In this document: positions 13,036 through 25,350 of the stretch, piece after piece
Layout of the letters: each line of letters opens with the position of its first letter
How positions within the stretch are numbered: position 1 is the stretch's first letter
From: Owenia fusiformis
Lineage: Eukaryota; Annelida; Polychaeta; Sabellida; Oweniidae
DNA: 64,000 nt
NCBI GenBank assembly: GCA_903813345.2
Contig: CAIIXF020000002.1
Span: 6,315,772 to 6,379,771 of the forward strand
Direction of reading: 5' to 3'
Made by a program: the position numbers and the translations under genes
The notes under the pieces: model-generated
Told to the model about the DNA's origin: nothing
Database searches by the model: none
The model's input: only the letters and a program-made list of their open reading frames with translations

Positions 13036-13179
13036 TTTCTCTCTAAAATTTGAATGAAATGTTTGATTTTCTTATATTTCTGTACAATTTAGACCATTAT
13101 ATACATGTCTGTTTACTTTATTCCTTGCTGATTCCACTCTTTTCCACTTTATTTTTCTTTCTAAAAACATGATCATCAT
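13036..13179 (+). repeat. R1 repeat, copy 6
   Basis: Complete; it ends only 40 bp from the putative teneurin exon 3 donor (13218), making it the copy closest to a coding exon. Confidence 0.83.
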
Positions 13180-13218
13180 AAAGCTTTTCTAAAATTTAAA
13201 TTAATAAATATTACTTAC

Positions 13219-13548
13219 CTGGAGGAGGTGCGTGTGGATTAGGAATATACACAGTGCCCGATCCAGTCTGAACTAAATAATGGGGCTCAAAGTCCGTATC
13301 CATATCTCCGCTATTTATATCCTGGTATGTCCCTGTGCCGCTAAAATACGAGCCGGGCATTGATATGTTGCTACGCCGATCCATGCTTGGGTCATACTCG
13401 CAGTAGTTCCCTCGTTGTGATGGACCGAAGTGATTGAAGTTTCGTCGTTGTGGGGGTGGGGGAATGTGACTCGGCGGTGGAGGGTCGGGCGGATCTTCCG
13501 TAGGAGGTGGCGGTATTGGTGGGATAGGTGGCGCTACTGGTAGCGTGG
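13219..13548 (-). CDS. Ten-m: Teneurin, third coding exon (poly-proline and TGSGTVY region)
   Basis: This is a 330-base internal exon, phase 1 at both ends, with acceptor ttgtttgtattttcag and donor CCTCCAG|GTAAGT; it encodes 110 residues. The first third is proline-rich (PPIPPIPPPP, DPPPPSHIPPPP), corresponding to the poly-proline, SH3-binding part of teneurin cytoplasmic domains. The last third contains FEPHYLVQTGSGTVYIPNP, which aligns with the HFLFKTGSGTTPLF segment just before the membrane span in vertebrate teneurins; this is the strongest single piece of evidence for the family. The next exon should carry the basic/CSWKC juxtamembrane sequence and the membrane span, and I do not see it in bases 1-13218. 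It joins to exon 2 through a 36.7-kb intron without a frame change. Optional small exons between them cannot be excluded. Confidence 0.75.
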
Positions 13549-14408
13549 CTGAAAATACAAACAAAATTGATAATTACTAATTATATAATTATATTTAATT
13601 CGTATTCATTTGATTGATTATTCTTGATAGCTTAATCATACCCTGAACTCAGGTAGGAGTAAAGATAAAACTCTCTTTAAAAGAAACAAAATCAGAATAT
13701 TGAAGAGCCAGCCAAATAACTATGTTGTTAATTTAATATAACATTACAACAAAACATTTAGTAATTAATGCAATGTGCATTCCATTGTCTGGTGAGGAAA
13801 CCAGTCCATATCTAGATAACAGGCTTTCCTCATGTGTTTAAAGCAGATAATCACAGGGGGTCACAGACTGGATTCACAGAATGACTGCTTCCTAAATTTA
13901 GTCTTCTATGAAGCCCTTAACCCCCTCCTCAAGCTATATATATCTAGCCCACAGAATAGATGAATGGCGGGAGTCGGGAACTTGTAAAATTTAAGACAGG
14001 TGTGATGTATTCTATGTTTTGCATCCATACTATTTTTGCATCTATTTTATAGGTCTGCTGCATGCGTAATTTCACCACATATTTCTAAGATATGAAATTT
14101 TCCTTATATCAGAATCAAATCCTGTCTAACTTACTGCATTAATTGTCTTTAACAAAGAGTTTTTCCCATTTAAACTATCTGTTTTTATCCATGTATTTTC
14201 CACTTAAATATTCCATAAATATGAATTTTTCCTAATTTTTATCCCTCTCTGGCTCCTGCAAGGAACATCCATAAAGGATTATATTTTCCATATTTTACAT
14301 GTATTATCTTATTGCCTGGTTAATGCTTAAAAGAGCATTTCATGTAAAACCTGCAAACACTTAAGAACTTCCTAGAACTCGACATGATAAGTTCTTAAGT
14401 TTTTAGTA

Positions 14409-14475
14409 CAGTAAAACTTGTTTAATGCGAACACCATTGGGACAGGCCAATTGTTCAGATTGGCATGTGTCCTCT
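14409..14475 (-). mobile_element. M1 MITE fragment
   Basis: cagtaaaacttgtttaatgcg followed by cattgggacaggccaattgttcagattgg; only one end is present. Confidence 0.6.
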
Positions 14476-14548
14476 GAATCAGATATTCAATTATCTGTGT
14501 AGGATGCATAAACAAAAATGTTACAATGATATACAAAGCATAACACGA

Positions 14549-14648
14549 AAAATGTCACCACCTGCCATTTGTTACAGATGCTGACCACCAAATGCCAACC
14601 ACTGAATGCAAACCGTCAAACACAATCCAGAAAAAGTTGGAAACTAAA
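14549..14648 (+). mobile_element. M2 MITE, right end lost
   Basis: aaaatgtcaccacctgccat, ttgttacagatgctgacca and cacaatccagaaaaagttgg are present. Confidence 0.68.
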
Positions 14649-14962
14649 GAGCAGAAAAAGGCCAAAGGCTTACCACCAAACAATAATTGAGAATAGATAA
14701 TTATTAGCAAGCTTGGAGTTATTTCAATGAATTATTTGTACCTTTCACATATAAATTCTACATTGTTTTTCAGATTCTTTTTGGATTATGAATATCTATT
14801 AAAGTTTCTAAGCTTGGCTGAATTCAATCTGCTAATATTGATATAATATTTATTGAGTCAGACTGAGATATTGAACTGAACTAAATATTTTATATTTTCA
14901 TAAATCTGTTGTTACATCACATAAAATGTTCATTTTTTCCTAGACATGCCTGGATATAACTG

Positions 14963-15168
14963 CAGTGATCTCTCCAGGATTAAAGCAAGTGGGCACAGCA
15001 CCCACCTGAGATTTTGAAAAAAGACTTGCACCCGACTGAAAATTCATTTGCACCCACTTGAAAATGAGAAAAATCATGAAAAATAGGCATATTTTGACCA
15101 ATTTTGGTCTGAATTGTGCAAATGAGAATTTTGCACCCACCTGAGAGAAAATCCTGGGGAGATCAATG
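14963..15168 (+). mobile_element. M4 MITE, 206 bp
   Basis: The ends cagtgatctctccaggat and atcctggggagatcaatg are inverted repeats. AACTG directly precedes and follows the element, giving a 5-bp target duplication. Confidence 0.8.
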
Positions 15169-15229
15169 AACTGTATAATCTTGACAAACCATTATTTACA
15201 ATTCTCATTCTTTTCTATTTTAAACTATA

Positions 15230-15305
15230 TGAGGCAGATGAGGCAATCGCCTCACCAAAATTGACAGAATTTTGGCCTTACCAATCTAAATTTGCCTCAC
15301 CATTT
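15230..15305. repeat. gaggca / gcctcacc repeat
   Basis: tgaggcagatgaggcaatcgcctcacc resembles tgaggcaaatttaaataggtgaggc at 21313-21350 and the inverse at 21450-21485. Confidence 0.5.
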
Positions 15306-15384
15306 ATTAAACCAAATGTACACACTTTTGAAATTCTTTAACAACACATACATACCTCAGTTTTTGACTTATAACAGCATCATT

Positions 15385-15432
15385 CTTATCATCATCATCA
15401 ATTAATTAATTAATCAATCAATCTTATCATCG
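15385..15432. repeat. Simple-sequence tract (atca / atta)
   Basis: tcatcatcatcaattaattaat followed by caatcaatc units. Confidence 0.8.
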
Positions 15433-15899
15433 ATAATCCAATTTTCTATATATCCATAAGTATTTCCAAAAATTGGTTTGGACTTATCTATTGTGACTCT
15501 GTGGTGAGACGTGCAATGAAAAAATAACTGTATTCTTATATCTAACATTACAGTATACTGTAAATTGATTAAATTCAGCAGTATTTAATTCAGCGAATCT
15601 GACATATTCAGAACCTTGGTAGTCATTTATGTGGTTGATGTTTAGAGAAAATATAAGAAAATGACTTTGGAAAACATGGCTATTGATTAATTGTCCACTG
15701 AGTTGAGGATTTTGTACAGAATAAGTGAATTGCTGAATTAAATCAACTGCCAAATTTAAACAATTTACAGTACACTTCTACAGCCCAAGCAGAGGAATGC
15801 TGTGGTATGATTACAAATTACAGCACTGATGAGTTGTAGCATCACTATTTAGAATGTCTTCCTGCGTTTAAACACAACATAGTGTTTAACAAGACAGTA

Positions 15900-15998
15900 A
15901 CATGCAAAATATCACTGCCTGCCATTTGAACACCATCCACTACCACAAAAAGTTGAAGCTGTAACATCACTTGTGGTGGTGTCATAAAACAAGATGTA
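15900..15998 (+). mobile_element. M2 MITE, short
   Basis: acatgcaaaatatcactgcc to ttgtggtggtgtcataaaa; an internal deletion shortens the central array. Confidence 0.68.
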
Positions 15999-16222
15999 TT
16001 GAAATTAAAGCACGGGTTTAAACAGTGCAGTTATTCAACAGAAGTGTTCATTGTTAACAAGTAATGAACAGTAAATAAGCAATTTGATTGGTCATAGTAT
16101 TTGGTCATAGTTGAACTTAAGATAAAATTCTTTTTCATTGTTTCTTTAGATACCTGTATATGTATATTACATAATCTGGCTTGCTAATTTGCCATAGTAG
16201 ACCATGCAGTAACATCAACTAA

Positions 16223-16391
16223 ACTCTCAAATATATACTAATAAGTAAAATCTCATATCAAATACACTCTCAAATGGATACTGATCGTAAAAATTCATTT
16301 CAAATATACTCTCAAATGGATACTGATCTGTAAAATCTTATTTCAAATACAGTTTCAAATGGATACTAATGAGTAAAATCTCATATCTTAT
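16223..16391. repeat. 43-bp tandem repeat, 4 copies
   Basis: actctcaaatggatactgat recurs at 16223, 16266, 16308 and 16351 (the last as agtttcaaatgg). Confidence 0.85.
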
Positions 16392-16589
16392 AGTTTAAAA
16401 TAGTTTGGATGTGTTGAAGCCATGGAATACCCCCAAACTCTGCAACCAGGATTGGTAAAAAATGAAACTCATACAAGGCATGTTTGTTTATGTAGCTTTA
16501 CATCACGGCTTGTCACATCCTATTTCACTTTAAAAACCCACCTCAGAGATACCAGTGTAACTAATCCTGACCAGTCATGCCTTTCATGG

Positions 16590-16722
16590 TATTTCTCTGT
16601 AAAATTTGAATGAACTATATACAATTTAGAGTGTTAACTACATGTCTGTTTACTTTATTTCTCGCTGATTCCACTCTTTTCCACTCTTTTCCACTCTATT
16701 TTCAATTTCAAATCATGACCAA
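16590..16722 (+). repeat. R1 repeat, copy 7
   Basis: It lacks the gattttcttgcatttc block but triplicates the ccactctttt block. Confidence 0.82.
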
Positions 16723-16795
16723 CTTTAAACTTTTCATGGGGTACTTGTAATCCATAGTTCTATTCTTCCTACAAAAGTTAGCCATTTTAACCCTT

Positions 16796-16858
16796 CTCCC
16801 CCCCCCCCTGTACACACCACAAGGGCGTGAAGTAGATGGGGGGGGGGGGGTGAGGGGG
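16796..16858. repeat. C-tract / G-tract hairpin
   Basis: An 11-base C run (16798-16808) and a 13-base G run (16838-16850) are 29 bp apart and can pair; flanking ttct and tgag extend the stem loosely. Homopolymer lengths may be unreliable. Confidence 0.7.
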
Positions 16859-17646
16859 TTGGTACAGAAACTTGATACTAGACAAATTCTTCTCATTTTG
16901 ATCTCTGTTTTTCAAAAACAGGAGATCACGACTTTTTGACATTTGGTTGAAATATTACAACCTTGGCTCAGACAGGTTTCAGCACCACACCAGAGGTGGG
17001 TATAATTATGAAACTAATCCTAGATGACATCACTTCCTAAAACATTTTTTTATGGCATGAGGTTGTATTTATTTTTGAGGAGAAGCCCTTCAAGTTAACC
17101 AGTCATTTTGTATCTTTCACTGATATCAAAAGTATTTAGTGACTCAATAATTCATTTTCATAACATTCAAAACCAAAATTAGGTTCAGGTGTTCCGAACA
17201 CATTTATTTATTTGAAGGGGTTGTTTCGACTTTGAACGTTAACTCAATTTTGAATAAACTCCAAATGAAGCTTAGAAAACAACCTAATTGGAAAAACAAC
17301 GATAAATTGAATTTCCTGACATTGACTTTAAGGAACTTAATTGTTATTCTCTAGGTTATTGTATACTGTGATTATTGTACTCTATGTCAAGATGACAATA
17401 CTTTCATTAGATAATATCAACAAAATAAGATTTCAATTTCGAGAAAATTGGCTCTGGTATATCAAATTTTGGAAAAAGCAAATATTTTCTTTGAATGAAA
17501 AGAACTTATATTAAGTATCATTTTGTTTATATGTTTCCAAAACTTTATTGAACTTAATAAGTCTATGACTGACTACATGAGTAATTGCTTTTTCTACAGT
17601 ATGGCTCCTATACAAGTAGTATATGACACAGTCAAGAAATAGGCGA

Positions 17647-17808
17647 CCCCCCCTGGCCAAAAATTCTTTCAAAATCATGCAGTTTTTCACCATTTTGACC
17701 ATTTCTCAAGTGATTTTAGCCATATTTGGGCCAAAATTGTCAAATGTGAACCCCCCTGGAGATTTTTGAAAACTGAACCCCCTTGGCAAATCCTGGCTAT
17801 GGGCCTGA
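17647..17808 (+). mobile_element. M3 repeat, copy 1
   Basis: It runs from cccctggccaaaaattctttcaa to aaatcctggctatgggcctg and matches 59358-59520. Confidence 0.75.
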
Positions 17809-18417
17809 TACCCTTTTCATAAAGAGTGAGTTCTCAAATCCTGGTATTATTGTATCTTGCACATGATATGATGATAATAGTAAGGGTCTTTACATTATTC
17901 ACTCATTTCGCAACAACAAATCCTCGTATTAGCAGTCAGCACACAGTATTGAGGGGGAGGGACTATAAATCTTAGATACTGTACCATGAGTATGCATTAA
18001 TTGGATAAATACTTTGAGATGAGACAATTCTTAGCATCTTGATACTTATAGCATCTCTTTCTGATGCATTGTAGATTTCAAGAAGAACAGAGATGGAGAA
18101 GACAAGGTAACAACAATGAATGAGATAAGCTTTTTTCTGGCGCCCTTGAATGAATGCGCTCTTGATGAATGTTTCCATGTCTGTTGATACCTCTATTTTC
18201 TGATACAGTAACACATAAGTTAATGGATTACAAGGTTACAAGGGGCCAACCAGGGAGTCCTTTCAATTTTTAAATGAGTTGTAACAAAACCATAGATTTA
18301 ATTTTAAATGTTAAGGTTTAAATTGCATTCTATTCAAATGCTATCATTGTTAAACCATATATCTGCTTTAAATGGCCTAATTGGCCTTTTGCAGATTATT
18401 GATGACGTAGAAGAAAA

Positions 18418-18600
18418 GTGTTCCACTTGAGGTGTTCCACTTACATAGGTGTTCAATTGTATTCCACTTTACAAGGTGTTTTACTTACGGAGGTGTTCCA
18501 CTTGCAGAGGTGTTCAACTTATAGAAACGTTCTACATATAAAAGTGTTTAACTGGAGGTGTTCCCCTTATGGAGGTGTTCAACTATATAAGCTTGACTGC
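18418..18600. repeat. Degenerate ggtgttcca minisatellite, M1-like
   Basis: About nine ggtgttcca(c/a)tt units run to tatataagcttgactgcac. The unit and the final (ac)tgca block resemble the inner motif and end of M1. Confidence 0.7.
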
Positions 18601-18930
18601 ACTCTGATCTTTACCACTTCTTGACTTGACATTACCTTTCCAGCCATATATCATAACATAGACTTAGCTCTTTTATGAATGAGTCATGAGAAGCTTACTT
18701 ACGGAGGTGTTCCACTTGCAGTGGTGTTACAAATTTAGATGTGTTAAACTTATGAAGGTGTTCAACTATATAAGTTTCACTGTACTCTCTGATCTTTACC
18801 ACTTCTTGACTTGACTTCTTGACTTGACACTCTGATCTTTACCACTTCTTGACTTGACATTATCTTTCCAGCCATATATCATAACATAGACTTATAGCTC
18901 TTTTATGAATGAATCATGAGAAGCTTAAAG
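18577..18930. repeat. Direct duplication of ~125-160 bp
   Basis: ttcaactatataag...gatctttaccacttcttgac...tcatgagaagctta occurs at 18577-18698 and again at 18768-18930. The second copy has an internal tandem of acttcttgacttgac. Confidence 0.85.
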
Positions 18931-19755
18931 TAATAAATCATCCATTCATTCATATAACAATTTATAACATATAGATGGCGCTTTGAGACTTAGATACATG
19001 CGCTGGTGAAGATATGCTTCAACTCATGCACCAACTCTTTCCAATTCATGATATTACATCACAGTATTATTTTTCAAGCCTTCTCTCTTGAAAATGAAAG
19101 TAACTGGATGAGTTTTGCATATATAGTTCAAAGGACCACACACATATATATTTTATTTCATGCACGTTTCCCTCCATTTCTATTTTAAAACAAAACACCC
19201 GATATATCCTTTAAATATTTTTTCATATCTTCACATCAGATTAAATTCCTTGTATATTATTTAATACCACTCTTCCATTGATTTGCATGTAAAATTATAG
19301 AAATAATCCTATTTGTGGGTTACTATAGTTTCATCAGATCGTCTATAGCAACGCATCAGTGAAAATCCACTAATAACTAACTAATAGCCTCAAAACTCCC
19401 ATGATGTAGAAATACTTTGTGAATTTCCACATCATCTTATTTTCATGAAGAGTAGATTTAGTCGTAAAATACACGTGTTTACGCAGAACATTCTATCCAG
19501 GATCATTAACGAAGACTATAAAAAGTTAAGAATTCCTATATTGCATGGATATGATGACATATCATTGTAAGAGAACAATTGGGCTTTGGAATCTTAAATT
19601 CACAAAATTTCTGTTTGTTGTATATTTATGTAATAAATGAATTTTAATGTAAGCGACATCTTTTACATATATAACTTATTTGTAATTGCAATTTGCGCAT
19701 GCTTTTCTCTAGTTCATATTGTACGTGTAGCAAGGATAGGAGTGGACAGCTTTTC

Positions 19756-19796
19756 CTAAATTAAGAATGTTTTGGAACATTAAGAATGTTTTGGTT
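19756..19796. repeat. 18-bp tandem pair
   Basis: ttaagaatgttttggaac and attaagaatgttttggttg lie head to tail. Confidence 0.75.
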
Positions 19797-20870
19797 GTCT
19801 TGTGTCTGTGTAACAATTGTTCACTTAGTCCATCTAAAATATGCTCATTAATGACATGTTCCACCATACTCATTGGAATTCATATACCATTCTCTACGCA
19901 ATAATCAGAGCCGATATGACAATAAACCATAATCCATCAGAATTTAATGATGTCTTCGGGCAATACATAAAAACATCCGATTCATGAGTGACCTAAAGTA
20001 TCACCAGTTCAACAGTTCAAATTTTTCAAATAAGCGCCAAATGACATGTCTTTTGTAGAATCTGCAATGATTACCGAGTACCAGTTTCGAGAATGTCAGA
20101 ACGGCATTCCTCGTCTTTTCACTCTGTACTGCACAATATTTTTATGTTGTTAGGTCAAATAAATGAATAAATGACTGTCATACCTCCTTTGGACCTCTCT
20201 TGTTTGATACCCAGAGGGGAATTATGGGAATACAACATCATTGACCAGTAAAACATCATTGACTTAAATAGCACTATTAATATTAGATAGCAACCAAACT
20301 GGACAAATAAATATTGACAGCGTCCACTAAAATATTGACGATTCACTATAATATTGACGCCTGTTTGTGTATAAATCAGGAAAGATCAAAGACCCACTGG
20401 ACCAAAAGTCCTGGTCATTTATGGTATTATAGTTTACAAAATTGTAGCTCAATGAATCAATAGACATGACCGGAACTGCGGGCAAGTTAAGAATTCAATC
20501 ATCTGATGCTTCTCCAAGGCAACAAGGCAAATAAAGCGATTGGTTCGGTCATTTTTGCATTTTCTATAATTCATCAATTCTTGTTTTAGAAAAAAATGGC
20601 TTCTAACATTTTACATCCTCTATTCCTTATCATTTCTTCAGTATTCTAAATCGCATTGAAGATCAAGCTGGTTACAAATGGCAACACAGTTATACTGAAT
20701 AGCAATCTCACTAAATGACGTCCTTAAAAATGTCCCAAGTGATCTATCTTGTGATCTATCTGCGAGTAATCCACCCATCTTCATTCCGATCACATCTCTC
20801 CTAAACTGATATTAAACTTTATATCCTTATCCAGGCCAAAATGTTCCCGAGGGTCATGCCTTTTGCAGGT

Positions 20871-21014
20871 TTTATCTCCCTAAAATTTGAAAGAACTACT
20901 TTCTTTTTTGGGATTTCTTTACAATTTATAGTGTTAACTACATGCCTGTTTACTTTATTCCTTCCTGATTCCACTCTTTTCCACTCTATTTTGCATTTTA
21001 AAACGACCATCATT
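20871..21014 (+). repeat. R1 repeat, copy 8
   Basis: Complete; the segment happens to be open over 67 codons on the plus strand. Confidence 0.83.
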
Positions 21015-21300
21015 CCAACTATCTCATGGGCTCAGATCCGGTAGAATACAGAGCACAAACAGCTTTTATATTTCAATCTATCTGTTATCTTATGATTCCA
21101 GATCCAATAATAAAATAAAAGTGCAGATATAAGTTTTCTTATGTTGGTTGTCAAGGAAACAATATATTATTGAAACCCACATGCCAAATGGAGCTCTGTA
21201 AAACAAACTCTTGAAAAGGATCACGAGAGTCGAAAGTATATCAAAAATAAAGCAATACTCAAAATTATTTAAAAAATTGAATTATTTTAAGGGTGTGGTA

Positions 21301-21490
21301 AAGTACCTCAATTGAGGTGAGGCAAATTTAAATAGGTGAGGCAAACAGCAAACTAAGGTCAAATGAGATATAATATTATAATGAGACATCATTTCCAAAG
21401 ATTCTTCTGTACAAAAATACTAGAATAAATAAGTATCTATAAAATTTTGGTGAGGAAGGTGCCTCAGATGCCTCGCCTGCCTCTTGGTTG
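21301..21490. repeat. gaggca repeat with distant inverse
   Basis: aattgaggtgaggcaaattt at 21308 and ggtgaggaaggtgcctcagatgcctcgcctgcct at 21450 frame a 150-bp spacer. It may be a decayed MITE related to 15230-15305. Confidence 0.45.
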
Positions 21491-22039
21491 GATGCACATG
21501 TGATTTTATTCAATTTATTTATAGAAAGGAGTGGATCAATAGGAAAACCCCAATTTACATTTTCTGCTTGAGAACAGCATCGAGCACGCAACCAGAGAGC
21601 TACAAAATTAGGCAAAATGAAAAATGTCTTGTTTTTATGGAGCCATAGGAAATTGGTCATTTTTCCCCATCTTGTCCCTATGATAGACTCCATAATGTGA
21701 TTGTTTCTTTGATAAAATAGATTGAATATACTAATAGTATACCCAAATGGTTTGGTTTCCATGGAGAAGTGGTCAATCATATGACATTTGATCATCCAGG
21801 GCTCTATAAAATTATATGGCCTTCCATTTAATAAATATTGTGGTGGGGTCAGCCACTTTAGGAGGGGGAGAGTGATACCCATGGCATCAGTTTAACTGAA
21901 CATGAAGTGGTGAAGGTTTGATGGGGAGGTGCAACACCCATCTCACCAGCTAGAAGAGGGTTTGGGGGTGTGAAGAGGGAGGTCAGACCCTGGTATGCCT
22001 TTATCTATAGCTTATGTAACAATTGCAAATGTAAAGATA

Positions 22040-22235
22040 AAAAATAGAGGAGGGGATGGTTAAACCATGCTATGTCTCCTATAAATGAAACAATTCCAAA
22101 TGGAAATAAAGAATTGATTTGGAAATACATAGAGGAGGAGATGGTTAAACCATGCTGTCTCCTGCAACTAATGAAACAATTCCAAATGAAAAGAAAAATA
22201 AAGAATTGATTAGGAAATACATGGAGGGGAGAAAA
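22040..22235. repeat. About 90-bp tandem pair with ggttaaacc palindrome
   Basis: gatggttaaaccatgct, gtctcct, atgaaacaattccaaatg and aagaattgatt(t/a)ggaaatacat occur twice in order, with a partial third unit. Confidence 0.78.
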
Positions 22236-22621
22236 TTTGAACTCATGTTACGACTAGCTATATATTAGCTTAACAATTGCAAATATAAAGAACAATTTGA
22301 ACGGCCAATACAAAACATTACTTCTATACATGTATATGGGAACCAACCATCATTTATCATCAACTACTAACTAACCTAAATTCCTGTTTCATCAGATATA
22401 ATTGAACGCAAACTCATTAGTCTGCAGCGTAACAATGCTTGCATATCATAAAAATTATAACAACAATAAATCACCCATTCACAAGAACAATCCTTCCTTT
22501 CATTGTGAATGATTAAAAAAACAACTTTTAATTTTATATTTTCTCTTGTTAGCCTGGTTATTTTTCAGGATAACTCAGGGGTCTTGTTAGAATCTCTAAC
22601 AACAGCGAATAAGGTATTAAC

Positions 22622-22690
22622 AAGAAAAATGTCACCAGCTACCATTTGTTACAGATACTGGCCAGCTAATAATTGACACCAAAAATCTAG
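22622..22690 (+). mobile_element. M2 MITE, left half
   Basis: aagaaaaatgtcaccagctac to gccagctaataattgacacc. Confidence 0.55.
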
Positions 22691-22837
22691 TCTGACTCGT
22701 TTCAGTTCTTATATGAATCTATATTGGATTCTACATGGTGTGTTGTGAGGCTTCTAGTAATTTAACAGCTACGTTTTACAACTCACTTTTATATTAGAGA
22801 AGGCATGTCTAATTGTCTATGATTGAAATATACTCCC

Positions 22838-23109
22838 ACCGTGATGTATGGCACAGGGTTATATATGGCACAGTGTGATATACGGCACAGCGTGATATAT
22901 GGCACAGCGTGATATATGGTACAGCATGATATATGGCACACCCTGATATATGGCACAGCGTGATATATGACACAGTATGATATATGGCACAGCTTGATAT
23001 ATGGCACATCATGATGTATGACACAGCATGATATATGGCACAGCGTGATGTATGACACAGCATGATATATGGTACAGTGTGATATATGGCACAGCAAGAT
23101 ATATGGCAA
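22838..23109. repeat. 17-bp minisatellite, ~16 copies
   Basis: tgatatatggcacagcg is repeated at 17-bp spacing with point changes. Three units equal 17 codons, so all minus-strand frames stay open and mimic a 106-residue repetitive protein. Confidence 0.92.
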
Positions 23110-24310
23110 TGAATTATGTCACTGTAAAATTAAGCATACAACTATTTACACAATTTCCTTTTTATCAGGTATCATCTATACATATATGAATATAATGTAA
23201 TACCCAACACATTTGAATAAGATTTCAAATTCAAATCAAGATCTTACCATTGTTTCTGCACCATTTTTCTGAAAATGATAACTGACACATTATTCTTACG
23301 ATCACACTTATTTCTTCCGAAATTTTAACGATGATTGATTGCCTCATATTCTATATAATTTAGATTGATGATCATCGTTTTACATATTTATGATTGTTCC
23401 ATTCTTTTGTGCCGTATTGTATATTCTGACAGGCAAACTAGGCCAACTAGTCAGATATGATGAGGTTAAATATAGATGATTACCCAAGGAATATATAACA
23501 ACACCATTCTCTGACCATGTCAATATTCATTTGCATATATTTGCATACTATTTCAAGTAGGTAACACTTCTCCCTTGTTAGATAAATCGTCGTTCTCACA
23601 CAAAATCATATTTTGTTATTACATGAAGTAGATAGCTGTGAATTGCTACAATAATTGTACTTTATTCTTAATACAAAGAAAAGAAATAACAATTGCAACA
23701 TATGAACAATAAAGAGCATAAATATGTCTAATGTCACGAGATTGTGAGCAAAAATAGAGAACTTGCCAGATTTGATCTTACATGCAAAAGGTGTTGACTT
23801 CCTCTATAATGAATATCCTCTATAAGTTTGTTTATCAAATTTTGGGTTATTTGGGGTTTGTTTCCCTTGAGACTGGTTGTACTTGTTTATGTTTCATTTT
23901 CTCAATCTGCTTTGTAACACTTTTTAGTATTTTCTTTAAGCACTTGTAAATTCATACTGTATTTATCTATTTATATGTGCTGACAAGGAAAATGCCAACC
24001 AACCCATCCCGACCACCAATTTGCTGACAAACAATAGACATTAAGACATATTCTTCAAAATGAACGCAGATTTTCTGTTTATCAATGCATGATTGCAATA
24101 TCAAAGCAATATTATAGTTTCTCCAATATATCTTTAGAGAGATTGTGCAGCTAATCACCCAGATTTCCTAGACAATAAAATCAATGAGTGAAGATCAGAA
24201 ACCAATATGGTCTCTGGTTTGAAAGAAACACCTCTTTCTGTCATATGATCATGATCCTGTTAATATAGATATTCAGCGTATATTCTTCTTCTAAAATTAT
24301 ATAGCCATCA

Positions 24311-24405
24311 ACATGCAAAATATCACTACCTGCCATTTGTTACAGATGCCAAACTCTGACCATATAACACCATCCACAAAAATAATATGTCACCACACAT
24401 AAAAA
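24311..24405 (+). mobile_element. M2 MITE
   Basis: acatgcaaaatatcactacc, tttgttacagatgccaaac and atatgtcaccacacataaaa. It lies 140 bp before the foldback element. Confidence 0.65.
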
Positions 24406-24547
24406 TAACATTTACTGTAATTATTCTCAGATACTTCATAATTCTGCTAATATAAAGTTTCAGCACATATTCTCTCAAATAAATTTGAGAAGTTCAGCAT
24501 AAAGTTGTACATAAAAGATTCTATTATATTAATCATCATAATTATTA

Positions 24548-25350
24548 CTCTAGTAGCTCATGCTGGTTGAGTATGCACTTCTATGTCCAGAGATTTTCTC
24601 TTCAGAAATCATCTATGTGAAGGTCATTGATCAATTTTGGCTTGGTAACATATTTGCCACTGAAGGCGAAATAGGTCAAATGGCCACGCCCTTTTTTACG
24701 CAAATACTCCCCCCCCCATTTTTGCATCTCCGGAACCGTTGGACATAGAAGGTTGTGTGACCACTCAAAATGTCCGGAATGGCCACATTATAGGGGGTCA
24801 ATAATACATTTGTATTTAAAAAAGTCAATGGTTCTCAAGATATTTCCCAAAAACTGATTTTAGAATGAAAACTCCACTATTTTCTCCTTTGATCCTGTCC
24901 CTAGCTCCGATTTCGTTACTCGGCTGGGAAAAAAGGTTTGTTGGTATCATTTTGTTCCAGACACTCTCTAGAATAAATTCATCTTGGTTGGAATAAAAAT
25001 GTGTGGTAAACGAATTCGCTATGGGCAGTTTTCAAACAGGGGGTAGGGGTATAAAATAATCTTTTAACACATTTTAATAGTAAAATGACATTGAAATACT
25101 AATAAAATCTTATCAAAAACATTATTTACAATCAGTATGAATTTTCTTGTGTGGATTAGGGTGAAAATAAGGGCATATCTTGAAATTCACTACAGGGGCG
25201 CCACCTATTTCTGTACGTGTACTAACTTATTTTAGATTCGTTAAGGTACGAAATGTACTGAAAAAATTCATTCTGAAGGACCTATACATGTTCATACCAC
25301 ATACTTAAAATTAGATCAATAGCTTATGTACCAGCGGAGAAAAAATTTAA
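24548..25350 (+). repeat. Left arm of the foldback element
   Basis: The arm runs from the TA-flanked end to aaaaaattt near 25350 and matches the reverse complement of 26999-27821. Inverted pairs this long can extrude cruciforms and are prone to recombination. Confidence 0.88.

Larger units (their letters stand above)
1..13218 (-). other. Putative teneurin intron 3 (continues beyond the window)
   Basis: No convincing exon is seen between the donor at 13218 and the left edge. The open frames in this stretch are short, AT-rich and mostly lie in repeats. The sequence holds R1, M1 and M2 repeats, short tandem arrays and one hAT deletion derivative, all listed separately. Bases 1-850, 3300-5060 and 9900-10580 show nothing I can identify. 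Confidence 0.6.

Noticed and set aside
21376-21882. Minus-strand open frame of 168 codons
   Set aside because: No recognisable motif, no splice-site context, overlaps a gaggca repeat, and composition like the surrounding intron. A chance frame is more likely, though I cannot exclude a diverged relic.
22838-23109. Regular short direct repeats resembling a CRISPR array
   Set aside because: Units are contiguous with no unique spacers, and the window is eukaryotic; this is a minisatellite.
24560-24748. 62-codon frame conserved in three copies of the foldback element
   Set aside because: Conservation is explained by recent duplication of the DNA. The differences between copies are too few to show selection for a peptide.
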